NCBI GenBank assembly: GCA_043757045.1
Contig: JAYVQC010000047.1
Coordinates: 1-35,914 of the forward strand
Source: JANNGC01 sp043757045
Lineage (GTDB): Bacteria > Verrucomicrobiota > Verrucomicrobiia > Limisphaerales > SIBH01
Direction: 5' to 3'
DNA length: 35,914 nt
The position numbers and the translations under genes are program-made. Positions 16,384 through 23,308 of the stretch are shown one piece after another. Below the pieces are notes generated by a model that did no database searches, was not told the DNA's origin, and saw only the letters and a program-made list of their open reading frames with translations. How positions within the stretch are numbered: position 1 is the first letter of the stretch; each line of letters begins with the position of its first letter.

Positions 16384-16412
16384 TTTTCTGTTTTCTGTTT
16401 TCTACTTTTTGT
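16384..16412. repeat. TTTTCTG heptamer array in the DUF4331 leader
   Basis: TTTTCTG, TTTTCTG and TTTTCTA lie head to tail, then CTTTTTGTTTTTGG. On the minus strand this reads as an A/G-rich leader (AGAAAACAGAAAACAGAAAA) ending 2 nt before the DUF4331 ATG. Period 7, unrelated in sequence to the AATGACG repeats. Confidence 0.85.
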
Positions 16413-16457
16413 TTTTGGAGTGCTTCACCAGTGCCGGTCGGCGCGGTGAAAAATTCT

Positions 16458-17828
16458 TCATGGCACGCGCGCGGTTTCAGTCCGCACTGCCGTCGTCGGA
16501 ATCTGTTCGAGCAGCGCTCGCTCCGAGGGCAGCAGTTGTTGCCGGGCTTTCAGCGCGATTTCACGCCAGCGTGCAGATTCGGCCGCGTCGCCGCTGCGCT
16601 GCGCGATGACCGCCGCGTGGCAATACAGGCGCGCGTCCGACGTGCCTTCGCGCAAGGCCAGTTTCATGTGCGCCGCCGCCTCGCCGTGCCGACCGGCGGA
16701 TGAGAGCGCCCAAGCCAGCGCGTCGTGCGTGAACACATCCTGCCGCTTGGTGAATTCTTCCTGCGCGAGCCGCAGCGCCGTGGAGGAATCTTCTCTGCGC
16801 GTCGCGAGGAAAAGCGCCGCCGTGCGTGGATCTCCCGACGCGCCGCGGGCGCGCAGGCCGGCTTCGACTTGCGCCGCCTCGCCTTCGCGGTGCGCCGCGC
16901 GCAGCGCCTCCGCGAGCCACCATTCGTGCTCGGGCAGCGGGTGAATCGCCACCGCCGCAGTCAGCGTGCGCGCGGCCAGTTCAGGTTCGCTGCGATGAAG
17001 CTCGATCATCCCGCGCAGCAGGAGCGCGGGGGCGAAGTTGGTTTGGAACAGCAGGGCATTAGCGCAACCGCGTTCCGCGCCGTCCACGTCTCCGGCTTTG
17101 TATTCAAACCACGCCAGCCTCGTGAGCCACCACGCGGAAATTTCCGGCGCGGACGACGACGCTCCACGCGCCGCCATCCGCGCCATCTCCAGAGCGCCTT
17201 CCAGATCGCCGGTGATCCAGCGCGCATGGGCGATGCGGGCGTAGCCGTCCGGCGCGGGCTTCAAGTCCGCCATGCGCTGGTAATTTTCCACGGCCTCCGC
17301 CACGCGGCCCTGTTCCATCAGCACGTCGCCGAGCAGCGCAAAATCCGAGGCCACGCCGCGCCGCCGCACGAGTTCGCGCGCCAGCTTCTCGGCCTCGCGA
17401 AACTGATGGAGGTTGTGCAGCGCGTGTCCGCGCAAGAGCAGCGACTCGGACGTGATGCCGTTTTTCTCCAGGCACTGCCCGGCCAGCTCGGCGAGTTTGA
17501 AAAAGCCGTCGTCGAAACTCGCGCGCGCCTTCGCCACGAACGCCCAACCAAGACGTTCCATTCGCGCGGACGACTGGGGCTCGAGACGCAACGACTCTTG
17601 CTCGCGAATGATGTCCTGATCTTCGCGCGCCCCGCCGGTATGCGGCGCCAGCACAAGCGCGCACGGTTCCACCTCGTTGGCGAGCGTCGCGCCACTCATG
17701 GACTTGGGCGCGGGTGCCTGCGGGGGCGTCCGTTCGCCGAAGCGCACGAGGGCCAGCGACAGACCGGCAATAAGGAGTGCGACCGTCATCACGACCGGGT
17801 TGGGCTGGTTCGGAAAATATTGTTTCAT
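16458..17828 (-). CDS. Membrane-anchored tetratricopeptide-repeat protein
   Basis: The 456-residue protein has an N-terminal TM (VVMTVALLIAGLSLALVRFG, about 12-31) and a Pro-rich linker. From about residue 90 to the end it has TPR-like helix pairs: LGWAFVAKARASFDDGFFKLAELAG, LLLRGHALHNLHQFREAEKLARELV, FALLGDVLMEQGRVAEAVENYQRMADLKP, TRLAWFEYKAGDVDGAERGCANAL and ALAWALSSAGRHGEAAAHMKLAL. About nine repeats can be counted roughly. TPR arrays bind partner proteins; with the TM anchor it probably works in the periplasm or as a scaffold. It is the first gene of the TPR-DUF4331-HupE-like set. ATG at 17828 (MKQYFPNQPNPVVMTV) looks right. Its promoter should be in 17829-18050. Confidence 0.88.
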   Translation of the reverse strand: MKQYFPNQPNPVVMTVALLIAGLSLALVRFGERTPPQAPAPKSMSGATLANEVEPCALVLAPHTGGAREDQDIIREQESLRLEPQSSARMERLGWAFVAKARASFDDGFFKLAELAGQCLEKNGITSESLLLRGHALHNLHQFREAEKLARELVRRRGVASDFALLGDVLMEQGRVAEAVENYQRMADLKPAPDGYARIAHARWITGDLEGALEMARMAARGASSSAPEISAWWLTRLAWFEYKAGDVDGAERGCANALLFQTNFAPALLLRGMIELHRSEPELAARTLTAAVAIHPLPEHEWWLAEALRAAHREGEAAQVEAGLRARGASGDPRTAALFLATRREDSSTALRLAQEEFTKRQDVFTHDALAWALSSAGRHGEAAAHMKLALREGTSDARLYCHAAVIAQRSGDAAESARWREIALKARQQLLPSERALLEQIPTTAVRTETARVP

Positions 17829-17866
17829 GCTGCTTACAAGATGGCTCTACGCGGAGGCCGTGGCGG

Positions 17867-17927
17867 CGGATGCAAAAATTGCGGGCCGAAAAACTATTCC
17901 CGGTGCGGAGAAGATTGTTTGCATCCG
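17867..17927. promoter_or_regulatory. Perfect 10-bp inverted repeat in the TPR/tonB divergent spacer
   Basis: CGGATGCAAA at 17867-17876 and TTTGCATCCG at 17918-17927 are exact inverted repeats 41 nt apart, inside the 222-nt region between the divergent TPR and tonB starts. Spacing of about five helical turns centre to centre fits two half-sites for one regulator, but chance or a repeat remnant cannot be excluded. Confidence 0.4.
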
Positions 17928-18050
17928 TTTCGGTCGGACGACCGTAGATAGTCACTCCATCCCCTGCTGGAACGGCTCACGCAGCACCCTCCGCCACGGC
18001 GCGAGTTATCGGTTGCCCCGCTTCCGTGCGTGCCTCATCGTTTCGGCTCA

Positions 18051-19091
18051 ATGCCTGCGGCATTTCCAATCCAGTGGCAAATAGACTGGCGACTGCACTC
18101 AGCCAAGCAACGGCTGACGGTGGCGCTGGTGATTTCACTCGTGCTGCACGCGCTCATTTACGGCGCGTGGCTCGCCGCGCCCGCCACGGCCAAGTTTTTT
18201 AAGGAAGCCTTCGAGCGCGTGCCGACAAAGCCGCGCGCGGAATTGCAGCCCACGTTTGAACAGCCGCCCGCGCCCAAGCGCGAGGTGCCAATGGTCTTCG
18301 TGGAGATTGATCCGGCGCTCGCCGCGAAAGAACCGCCGAAGGAGACGAAGAATTATTCCACCGCCAACTCCCTCGCGGCGAACCCGACTCCGAAGAACAC
18401 GGACACGCCGAAGATTGAGGGCAAGCAGACGCCCGTGTTGCGCGTGCTGGATGCTCCGAAGCCGGCGCCCAAACCGCTCGAACCGAAACCGCCGGAGCCA
18501 GAGACGCCGGAGAAAGAATCCACCGATCCGGAAACGAAACCGAAGACCGCCCAACCGCGCGGTGATCTGGCGATGGCGAAACCACCTCTCAATCCCGCGC
18601 CGAAAGCACCGGAACTCACGCCGCAGAAGGAAGACGAACCGCCCAAACCCAAGCCGAGCAAGCCGCGCCGGCTGCAAGATGTCGCGGCCTACCGGGCGGT
18701 CACGGCGGGCGAAAAATCCGCGCAGGACGGCGGCGTGCAACAGCGCGCGCACATCGCGATGGTGGACGCGCGCAGTTCGGTCTTTGGGGAATACGACCGG
18801 ATGTTCATCAATCTCGTGCAGTCGCGCTGGTATCAGTTGCTCGACAACAACCAGTACATGATGGACCGGCGCGGCAAGGTCTCGCTCACCTTCCGTCTGC
18901 ACTTCGACGGGCGCATCTCGCAGATGGAAGTGGCGGAGAACACCGTGGGCGACATGCTCTCGCTGCTCTGCCAGAAGGCGATTCTCGACCCCGCGCCGTT
19001 TCCGAAATGGTCCGCGGAGATGCGGCGGCAGATTCAGAACCAGGGCGGCACCGAGTATCGCGATGTGAAGTTCACTTTCTTCTATGATTGA
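18051..19091 (+). CDS. TonB/TolA-like energy transducer
   Basis: The 346-residue protein has a short cytoplasmic start and one TM (RLTVALVISLVLHALIYGAWLAAP, about 21-44). A long Pro/Lys/Glu-rich periplasmic spacer (about 85-205, with AKPPLNPAPKAPELTPQKEDEPPKPKPSKP) reaches across the periplasm. A C-terminal domain follows (YDRMFINLVQSRWYQLL ... GKVSLTFRLHFDGRISQMEVAENTVGDMLSLLCQKAILDPAPFPKW). The beta-strand-DG-beta pattern is that of TonB C-terminal domains, with more of a TolA look because the classical TonB YP motif is not obvious. A GTG at 18030 would add 7 residues; neither start has a clear ribosome-binding site. exbB and exbD follow, so it is the transducer of this set. No TonB-dependent receptor is in the window. 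Confidence 0.85.
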   Translation: MPAAFPIQWQIDWRLHSAKQRLTVALVISLVLHALIYGAWLAAPATAKFFKEAFERVPTKPRAELQPTFEQPPAPKREVPMVFVEIDPALAAKEPPKETKNYSTANSLAANPTPKNTDTPKIEGKQTPVLRVLDAPKPAPKPLEPKPPEPETPEKESTDPETKPKTAQPRGDLAMAKPPLNPAPKAPELTPQKEDEPPKPKPSKPRRLQDVAAYRAVTAGEKSAQDGGVQQRAHIAMVDARSSVFGEYDRMFINLVQSRWYQLLDNNQYMMDRRGKVSLTFRLHFDGRISQMEVAENTVGDMLSLLCQKAILDPAPFPKWSAEMRRQIQNQGGTEYRDVKFTFFYD

Positions 19092-19121
19092 CCGGGCGCG
19101 ATATTTTGCACGAACGCTGAG

Positions 19122-19218
19122 AGCGGCGCTAAAGGGACCGCACTCCAAACGCTCCGCGCATGACGAGGCACCTGCTGCTGCGTGCCAGGGTTTGGAGTGC
19201 GGTCGCTTCAGCGCCGCT
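19122..19218. repeat. Palindromic repeat, AGCGGCGCT family, copy 2
   Basis: Arms at 19122-19150 and 19190-19218 match at 27 of 29 positions as inverted repeats (AGCGGCGCTAAAGGGACCGC... against ...GCGGTCGCTTCAGCGCCGCT). The inner GGCAC...GTGCC can form a second stem. The first 37 bases match copy 1 at 9665 with two differences. It sits between tonB and exbB. Confidence 0.92.
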
Positions 19219-19222
19219 TTTC

Positions 19223-19251
19223 TCCAACGTGAATCATGGATTCACGTTGGA
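19223..19251. repeat. Perfect 13-bp inverted repeat upstream of exbB
   Basis: TCCAACGTGAATC and GATTCACGTTGGA are perfect inverted repeats separated by ATG (19236-19238), giving a very stable hairpin 48 nt before the exbB start. No T-run follows on the + strand. It directly abuts the AGCGGCGCT palindrome, so it may be part of a composite element. The ATG in the loop is not a credible start. Confidence 0.85.
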
Positions 19252-19298
19252 CATTCCCCACCCCGCACGGCATAGAGCGCCGCGAGAATTCTTTTAAG

Positions 19299-19886
19299 AT
19301 GCACACATTCTTCATAGTCATTCTGGTGCTGGCCTCGGTGGTCGCGGTGGCGTTTATCGTCGAGCGCGGGCTGGCGCTGCGCTGGGGGCGCGTCATTCCG
19401 ACGGCGGTGCAGCACGCGGTGGAGTTCTACAACAGCACCGATCAGTTGAAACAGCTTCAGCAAACTTGCCGCGAAAACCCCTCGACGGCCGGACGCCTGC
19501 TGCTGTTCTCGTCGGAGCACCTCGACTATCCGCGCGCGGAGAACGCGGCGCTCCTCGAGACGCGCGCGCGACACGAAGTGGCACAACTTGAACGCGGCCT
19601 CGTCGTCCTCGAAATCCTCATCGGCATCGCGCCGCTGCTCGGATTGGTCGGCACGATTTACGGACTCATCACGCTGTTCGGCAGCATGAGTTCCGTGACC
19701 GGCGTGGACAGCGTGAAGTTCGCCCAAGGCATCAGCACCGCGCTTTACGCCACGCTGCTCGGCCTGATGGTGGCCATCCCGGCGCTCATCGGCTGGAGTT
19801 ATTTCAGCAAGAAGGTGGAGAACCTGACCGTGGAGATGGAGTCGCTGTGCGATGAATTCTTGCGCAAGCATTACCGTTCAAAATGA
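19299..19886 (+). CDS. ExbB/TolQ/MotA-family proton channel
   Basis: The 195-residue protein has the three-TM layout of ExbB/TolQ: TM1 at about 2-20 (FFIVILVLASVVAVAFIVERGLAL), then a cytoplasmic loop. TM2 (LVVLEILIGIAPLLGLVGTIYGLITLFGS) and TM3 (GISTALYATLLGLMVAIPALIGWSYF) follow, with the conserved small residues and the Thr/Ser that line the proton path. With ExbD it converts the proton motive force into motion of the TonB-like protein. ATG at 19299 (MHTFFIV) is preferred; the frame runs back to 19236, but that ATG is the loop of a perfect hairpin. The stop codon TGA at 19884 lies inside the first unit of heptamer element D. Confidence 0.92.
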   Translation: MHTFFIVILVLASVVAVAFIVERGLALRWGRVIPTAVQHAVEFYNSTDQLKQLQQTCRENPSTAGRLLLFSSEHLDYPRAENAALLETRARHEVAQLERGLVVLEILIGIAPLLGLVGTIYGLITLFGSMSSVTGVDSVKFAQGISTALYATLLGLMVAIPALIGWSYFSKKVENLTVEMESLCDEFLRKHYRSK

Positions 19887-20006
19887 CGAGGGCCGAATGT
19901 CGAATGACGAATGAGTAAGCGTTTACATCCCTTGTGTTTCTCGCCACGACGCCAAGGCGCATGGCGGCGTCCGTTTCGTCATTCGTCATTCGTCATTCAT
20001 CATTTT
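19880..20006. repeat. Heptamer element D between exbB and exbD
   Basis: The left arm (19880-19915) holds AATGACG, AATGTCG and AATGACG units and overlaps the exbB stop codon. The right arm (19976-20006) has three CGTCATT units and ends 5 nt before the exbD ATG. The 60-nt loop has its own GACGCC...GGCGTC stem. Together they span the whole exbB-exbD spacer. Confidence 0.92.
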
Positions 20007-20011
20007 CAGCC

Positions 20012-20440
20012 ATGAATTTCTCCGGTCACAAACGCCGCCGCGCGCCGAGCATCATCATCGTCTCACTGATTGATGTGCTGCTCGTGGTGCTGATCTTTCT
20101 GATGGTCACAACGGCCTTCAAGGAGACGCCCGCATTCAAAGTGACCCTGCCCGAGACCACGCAGAAAGCGCCGCAGCAAGGCGTGCAAGACTCCGTGCCG
20201 ACCATCATCACCATCACCACGAACGCGCCGCACTTTTACCTCGGCAAGACGGCGGTGACGTTTGACCGCCTCAAGTCTGAGCTGACGCAACGCGCCAAGG
20301 CGAACCCGCGCCTCATCATTGCCGTGCGCGCGGACGACCAAGCGGCCTACGGGAACGTGGTGAAGGTGACGGAGGCGGCGCAGAACGCGCAGGTGCGGGA
20401 GATTCGGACCTTCCTGAAGCCGGGGATCAAACCGGAGTAA
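20012..20440 (+). CDS. ExbD/TolR-family protein
   Basis: The 142-residue protein has a basic cytoplasmic start (MNFSGHKRRRAPS), then one TM (IIIVSLIDVLLVVLIFLMVTTAF). The Asp at about residue 21 is the essential proton-carrying residue of ExbD/TolR. A small periplasmic domain follows (VTLPETTQKAPQ ... FYLGKTAVTFDRLKSELTQRAKANPRLIIAVRADDQAAYGNVVKVTEAAQNAQV), which matches the family. It partners the ExbB at 19299. ATG at 20012 is preceded by heptamer repeats and not by a ribosome-binding site. The last codons and stop (GGAGTAA) are inside the left arm of the inverted repeat at 20433-20464. Confidence 0.92.
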   Translation: MNFSGHKRRRAPSIIIVSLIDVLLVVLIFLMVTTAFKETPAFKVTLPETTQKAPQQGVQDSVPTIITITTNAPHFYLGKTAVTFDRLKSELTQRAKANPRLIIAVRADDQAAYGNVVKVTEAAQNAQVREIRTFLKPGIKPE

Positions 20441-20560
20441 CGTGCCCCCGGCGTCCCGCCGGGTAGCAGGCCAATCCAGTCAGAACGCACCATCCATTGC
20501 CAGGCGAGCGGCTTCGTCACCAAGCCTCCACCCGGCGGGACGCGGGGGCACGTTACTCCG
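20433..20560. repeat. Inverted repeat holding both stop codons of convergent exbD and MFS genes
   Basis: The left arm 20433-20464 (CGGAGTAACGTGCCCCCGGC...) and the right arm 20530-20560 are inverted copies differing only by one inserted base, with a 65-nt interior. Each arm begins with the gene end GGAGTAA, so the exbD stop (20438-20440) and the MFS stop (20553-20555, minus) are both inside the arms. It could serve as a two-way terminator although no U-tract is present. Confidence 0.93.
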
Positions 20561-21782
20561 AAACTTCCTCGTTCAACGCCGCGCCGGGACGCGCTTTCTT
20601 GCCAAGTTTGATCTCGGGCAGCAGCAGCAAACTTGCGGCGACAATGAGCACGGCGCTGAACCCGGCGAGCATCCCCAGGGTAAGTTTTTGTACCAGCGTG
20701 AACGCGACCAGCGGCGCGAGCACGCCGCGCACGCCGGTGAAAAACGTGTGGACGCTCATGTAGTCCGCCACGCGGCCCGGCGGCGCGAACTTCGTCACCC
20801 ACAGCGACCACGCCACGTCGCCGCCCGCGTTCGAGATGCCGAAGATGATCGCGCCCGCGACCAGCCCCCAAAATGAATTGCTCACGAAGAAGGTGAGGAT
20901 GCCGATGGCGAAGCCCGCGTTCAGCGTCACGCGCAGCGTGAAGAAGTTCATCCGGTCGAACAGATGGCCCCAGACCGGACTGAGGACGAGGCGCGCGATG
21001 TTCGGAATGACACCAGTGAGGAGCGCGATCATGCCGACGGTGAGATTCAGTCCGTAGCGCGGCGACGCGAGGTATTCGACGCGCAAAGGAAGCATCATCA
21101 AGTTCGCGAAGCCCATGAACATCCAGCAGACCAGCGTGCGACGGAAGAGCTTGTCCTCGCGCACAAAGCGCAGCGCGTGGAACGGGTGCGCCGCGCCCGA
21201 GTCGTGAATCGGATGCGAAGGGACGTGCCACAGACAGAACCCGCCAAACGCGAGGGCGACCGCGAAGAAGAGCAGGAGCGCCTGGAAATAATCGAAGTAG
21301 TGCGAGAGCGCCCAACCCGTCGCGTAACTGAACACCACGGCGCACGCGATGCGGATCATCACCGTGCGCGAGAAGAGGCGGCCCCGCTGCTTCTCGGGAT
21401 AGTTCTCCTGATATATGTGCGTGAACAGCGGGATGGCCGAGGACGCCGCCGCCATCGCGAGCATCGAGGCGAGGGCAAAGACGGGCAGCGATTGGAACAG
21501 GGCCGAGAGCACAAACGACAGCGCGCCAACAAAGAACAACCACGCCGCCGCGCGCGCCGGAGCCAGTCCGCGCCGCGTAACTACCGCCACGACCAACGGC
21601 GTGACCAAGAGGCCGAGACTGCTGCCGCACGCCACGGCGGATTTCCACAGTGCGCCCGAGTGATACGCGCGCACCGCGATGAGGAGGAGGAAGGTCGTGC
21701 CGGCCGTTTCGAGAATGCCCGTGGTGAGCGCGCGCCACCGCTCGTAGCGGTAGGTGATGGCGGTGCGTTCAGTCGCGGACAC
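20553..21782 (-). CDS. MFS transporter
   Basis: The 409-residue protein has about 12 hydrophobic helices: TGILETAGTTFLLLIAVRAY, VACGSSLGLLVTPLVVAVVTRR, AAAWLFFVGALSFVLSALF, LASMLAMAAASSAIPLFTHIYQENYP and so on. MFS-type loops between TM2 and TM3 (VVTRRGLAPARA) and in the second half (VWGHLFDRMNFFTLRV) are present. Transport by proton or solute coupling across the inner membrane is expected; the substrate cannot be called. The start is GTG at 21782 (GTG TCC GCG ACT). It converges with exbD, stop codons facing each other in an inverted repeat. It follows the histidine kinase by 161 nt; the spacer has an element at 21832-21932. Confidence 0.9.
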   Translation of the reverse strand: MSATERTAITYRYERWRALTTGILETAGTTFLLLIAVRAYHSGALWKSAVACGSSLGLLVTPLVVAVVTRRGLAPARAAAWLFFVGALSFVLSALFQSLPVFALASMLAMAAASSAIPLFTHIYQENYPEKQRGRLFSRTVMIRIACAVVFSYATGWALSHYFDYFQALLLFFAVALAFGGFCLWHVPSHPIHDSGAAHPFHALRFVREDKLFRRTLVCWMFMGFANLMMLPLRVEYLASPRYGLNLTVGMIALLTGVIPNIARLVLSPVWGHLFDRMNFFTLRVTLNAGFAIGILTFFVSNSFWGLVAGAIIFGISNAGGDVAWSLWVTKFAPPGRVADYMSVHTFFTGVRGVLAPLVAFTLVQKLTLGMLAGFSAVLIVAASLLLLPEIKLGKKARPGAALNEEVSE

Positions 21783-21831
21783 GCGCGGAAGTTACGAAGG
21801 CACTCAGAGGTGTGTAAGGGAAAATTGCGGA

Positions 21832-21932
21832 GCGCGGGTTTTCAACCGCCAGCCACGTGAAAGTCAGAGCGGGGTCAGCAAGTTTTCACGCGCGCGATGC
21901 TCGAATGTTGCTGCGGGTTAAAAACCCGCGCG
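21832..21932. repeat. Nested palindromic element in the kinase-MFS spacer
   Basis: The outer arms GCGCGGGTTTTCAACCGC (21832-21849) and GCGGGTTAAAAACCCGCGCG (21913-21932) are inverted, imperfect copies. The right one is itself a 7-bp hairpin with a 3-nt loop. Inside, CGTGAAA and TTTCACG form a second pair. It follows the kinase stop codon (21944) on the minus strand, but without a T-run it is not a classical terminator. Confidence 0.7.
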
Positions 21933-21943
21933 CCGTCAGTGCC

Positions 21944-23215
21944 TCACCACATCGGCAGATACACCGTGAACTTCGTCCCCTGCCCCACCTTCGTGCGGAT
22001 GTGAATCGCGCCTTCCGCGCGGGCCACGAGGCGATGCACGATGGACAGCCCGATGCCATGACCGGCGGAGTGCGTGGTGAACGCCTGGCTGAAAAGTTTC
22101 TTCATGTTCTCCGGTGCGATGCCGGGGCCGGTGTCCTCGACGGTCAACGCCAGCAGCGGCGAACTGTTGCAGAAGCCGTCGCGGTTGATGAACCGCTCCT
22201 CCGGGCCGTCGCCGAGCGTGTCGAGATTCAGCGGCTCGGGAATGACCGCGTTGTGGATCGACACGCGGTGCTTCTCGTCCGTGGCTTGCAGCGCGTTGAT
22301 GGTGAGGTTGCGGAGAATCTGGATGAGGTCGGTGCCGTGCATGCGGAGGACCACATCCTTCGGCACGGGCGCGATGGTCAACTCGTGATTTTTCAACGCC
22401 GGATTCACGCGCAGCAAATCACCGACGTCGGCGATGATGTCGCTGGCGGGCGTGCGTTGCAGTCCGTCGGAATCCTTGCGCATGATGGCGAGGTAGCGGC
22501 GCGAAATCTCGATGCAACTCGTGACCTGCTTGGTGATGCCGCGCAGGCGTTCCTTCACGTTCTCCAGGTCCGCGCCTTCGAGCGAGGACTTGTCACCCAC
22601 GCGCTGGTTGATGAGCTGGAGCAGCCCGGACATGATGGTGAGCGGATTGTTGATGTCGTGAATGATGCTGCCGTAAATCTCGGTGCGTCCACGCGTCTCG
22701 GCCTCGTCAAGGCGCTGGTTCTGCAACTCGTCGGCAAGGTCTTTCAGCTTCTCGGAGTTCGCTTTCACCTCGAAGGAAAGGCTGCGGCGATCCATCGCGT
22801 TCGCCACCGCGCGCTTGATCGCGGCCATCTCGAAGGGCTTGTTCAAGTAATCGCACGCGCCCAGACGCAGCGCCTGCCGGATGGTGTCAATCGTCTCATA
22901 CGCCGTGAGCATGATGACCTCGATGTGCGGGTCCACGGCCTTCAGCCCTTGCAGCACGTCAATGCCCGACATGTTTTCCATGCGGATGTCGAGGATGGCG
23001 GCGTCAATTTTGTGCTTCTGCGCGAGTTCGATGGCGAGCGGGCCGTTGTCGGCGAGGAGCAGCTCGTAATCATTTTTGAAAATCAGCTTGAGCGACTGGC
23101 GCAGGCCCAGTTCGTCGTCCACGATGAGCAGCGTGGGGCGGGTGGTTTCCTTGGCGACGATGGGGGACGGCTCGGCGGCGCGGGCCGGGGCAGCCATGAG
23201 TGAAGCAGCAGGCAT
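21944..23215 (-). CDS. Receiver-histidine kinase hybrid (REC-HisKA-HATPase_c)
   Basis: The 423-residue cytoplasmic protein starts with a receiver domain (about 26-140): acidic pair D33-D34, phospho-acceptor D76 in LDIRMENMSG, T104 and K126 in YLNKPF. A helical linker (about 145-180) leads to the phosphotransfer helix IYGSIIHDINNPLTIMSGLL with H186. Then HATPase_c: N-box NLTINALQATD, DTGPGI near 361-366 and GHGIGLSIV near 385-393. A short insertion of about 33 residues lies between the N-box and DTGPG. There is no membrane or sensor domain, so input must come through the N-terminal REC. ATG at 23215 is the longest start; MAAPARAAEP at 23197 is an alternative. It follows the FadL-like gene by 93 nt. 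No cognate output regulator is nearby. Confidence 0.93.
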   Translation of the reverse strand: MPAASLMAAPARAAEPSPIVAKETTRPTLLIVDDELGLRQSLKLIFKNDYELLLADNGPLAIELAQKHKIDAAILDIRMENMSGIDVLQGLKAVDPHIEVIMLTAYETIDTIRQALRLGACDYLNKPFEMAAIKRAVANAMDRRSLSFEVKANSEKLKDLADELQNQRLDEAETRGRTEIYGSIIHDINNPLTIMSGLLQLINQRVGDKSSLEGADLENVKERLRGITKQVTSCIEISRRYLAIMRKDSDGLQRTPASDIIADVGDLLRVNPALKNHELTIAPVPKDVVLRMHGTDLIQILRNLTINALQATDEKHRVSIHNAVIPEPLNLDTLGDGPEERFINRDGFCNSSPLLALTVEDTGPGIAPENMKKLFSQAFTTHSAGHGIGLSIVHRLVARAEGAIHIRTKVGQGTKFTVYLPMW

Positions 23216-23308
23216 AATTTTTATTTATTATCTCCAACCATCGGACCTTTCGATTCAACTCACGACCCTGTGCGAAAGCAAGGCCGCAACCAGACGGCAC
23301 TTTCCGGA

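Noticed and set aside
19236..19298. Upstream ATG start for exbB
   Set aside because: That ATG is the loop of a perfect 13-bp hairpin, and the added residues are not like ExbB N-termini.
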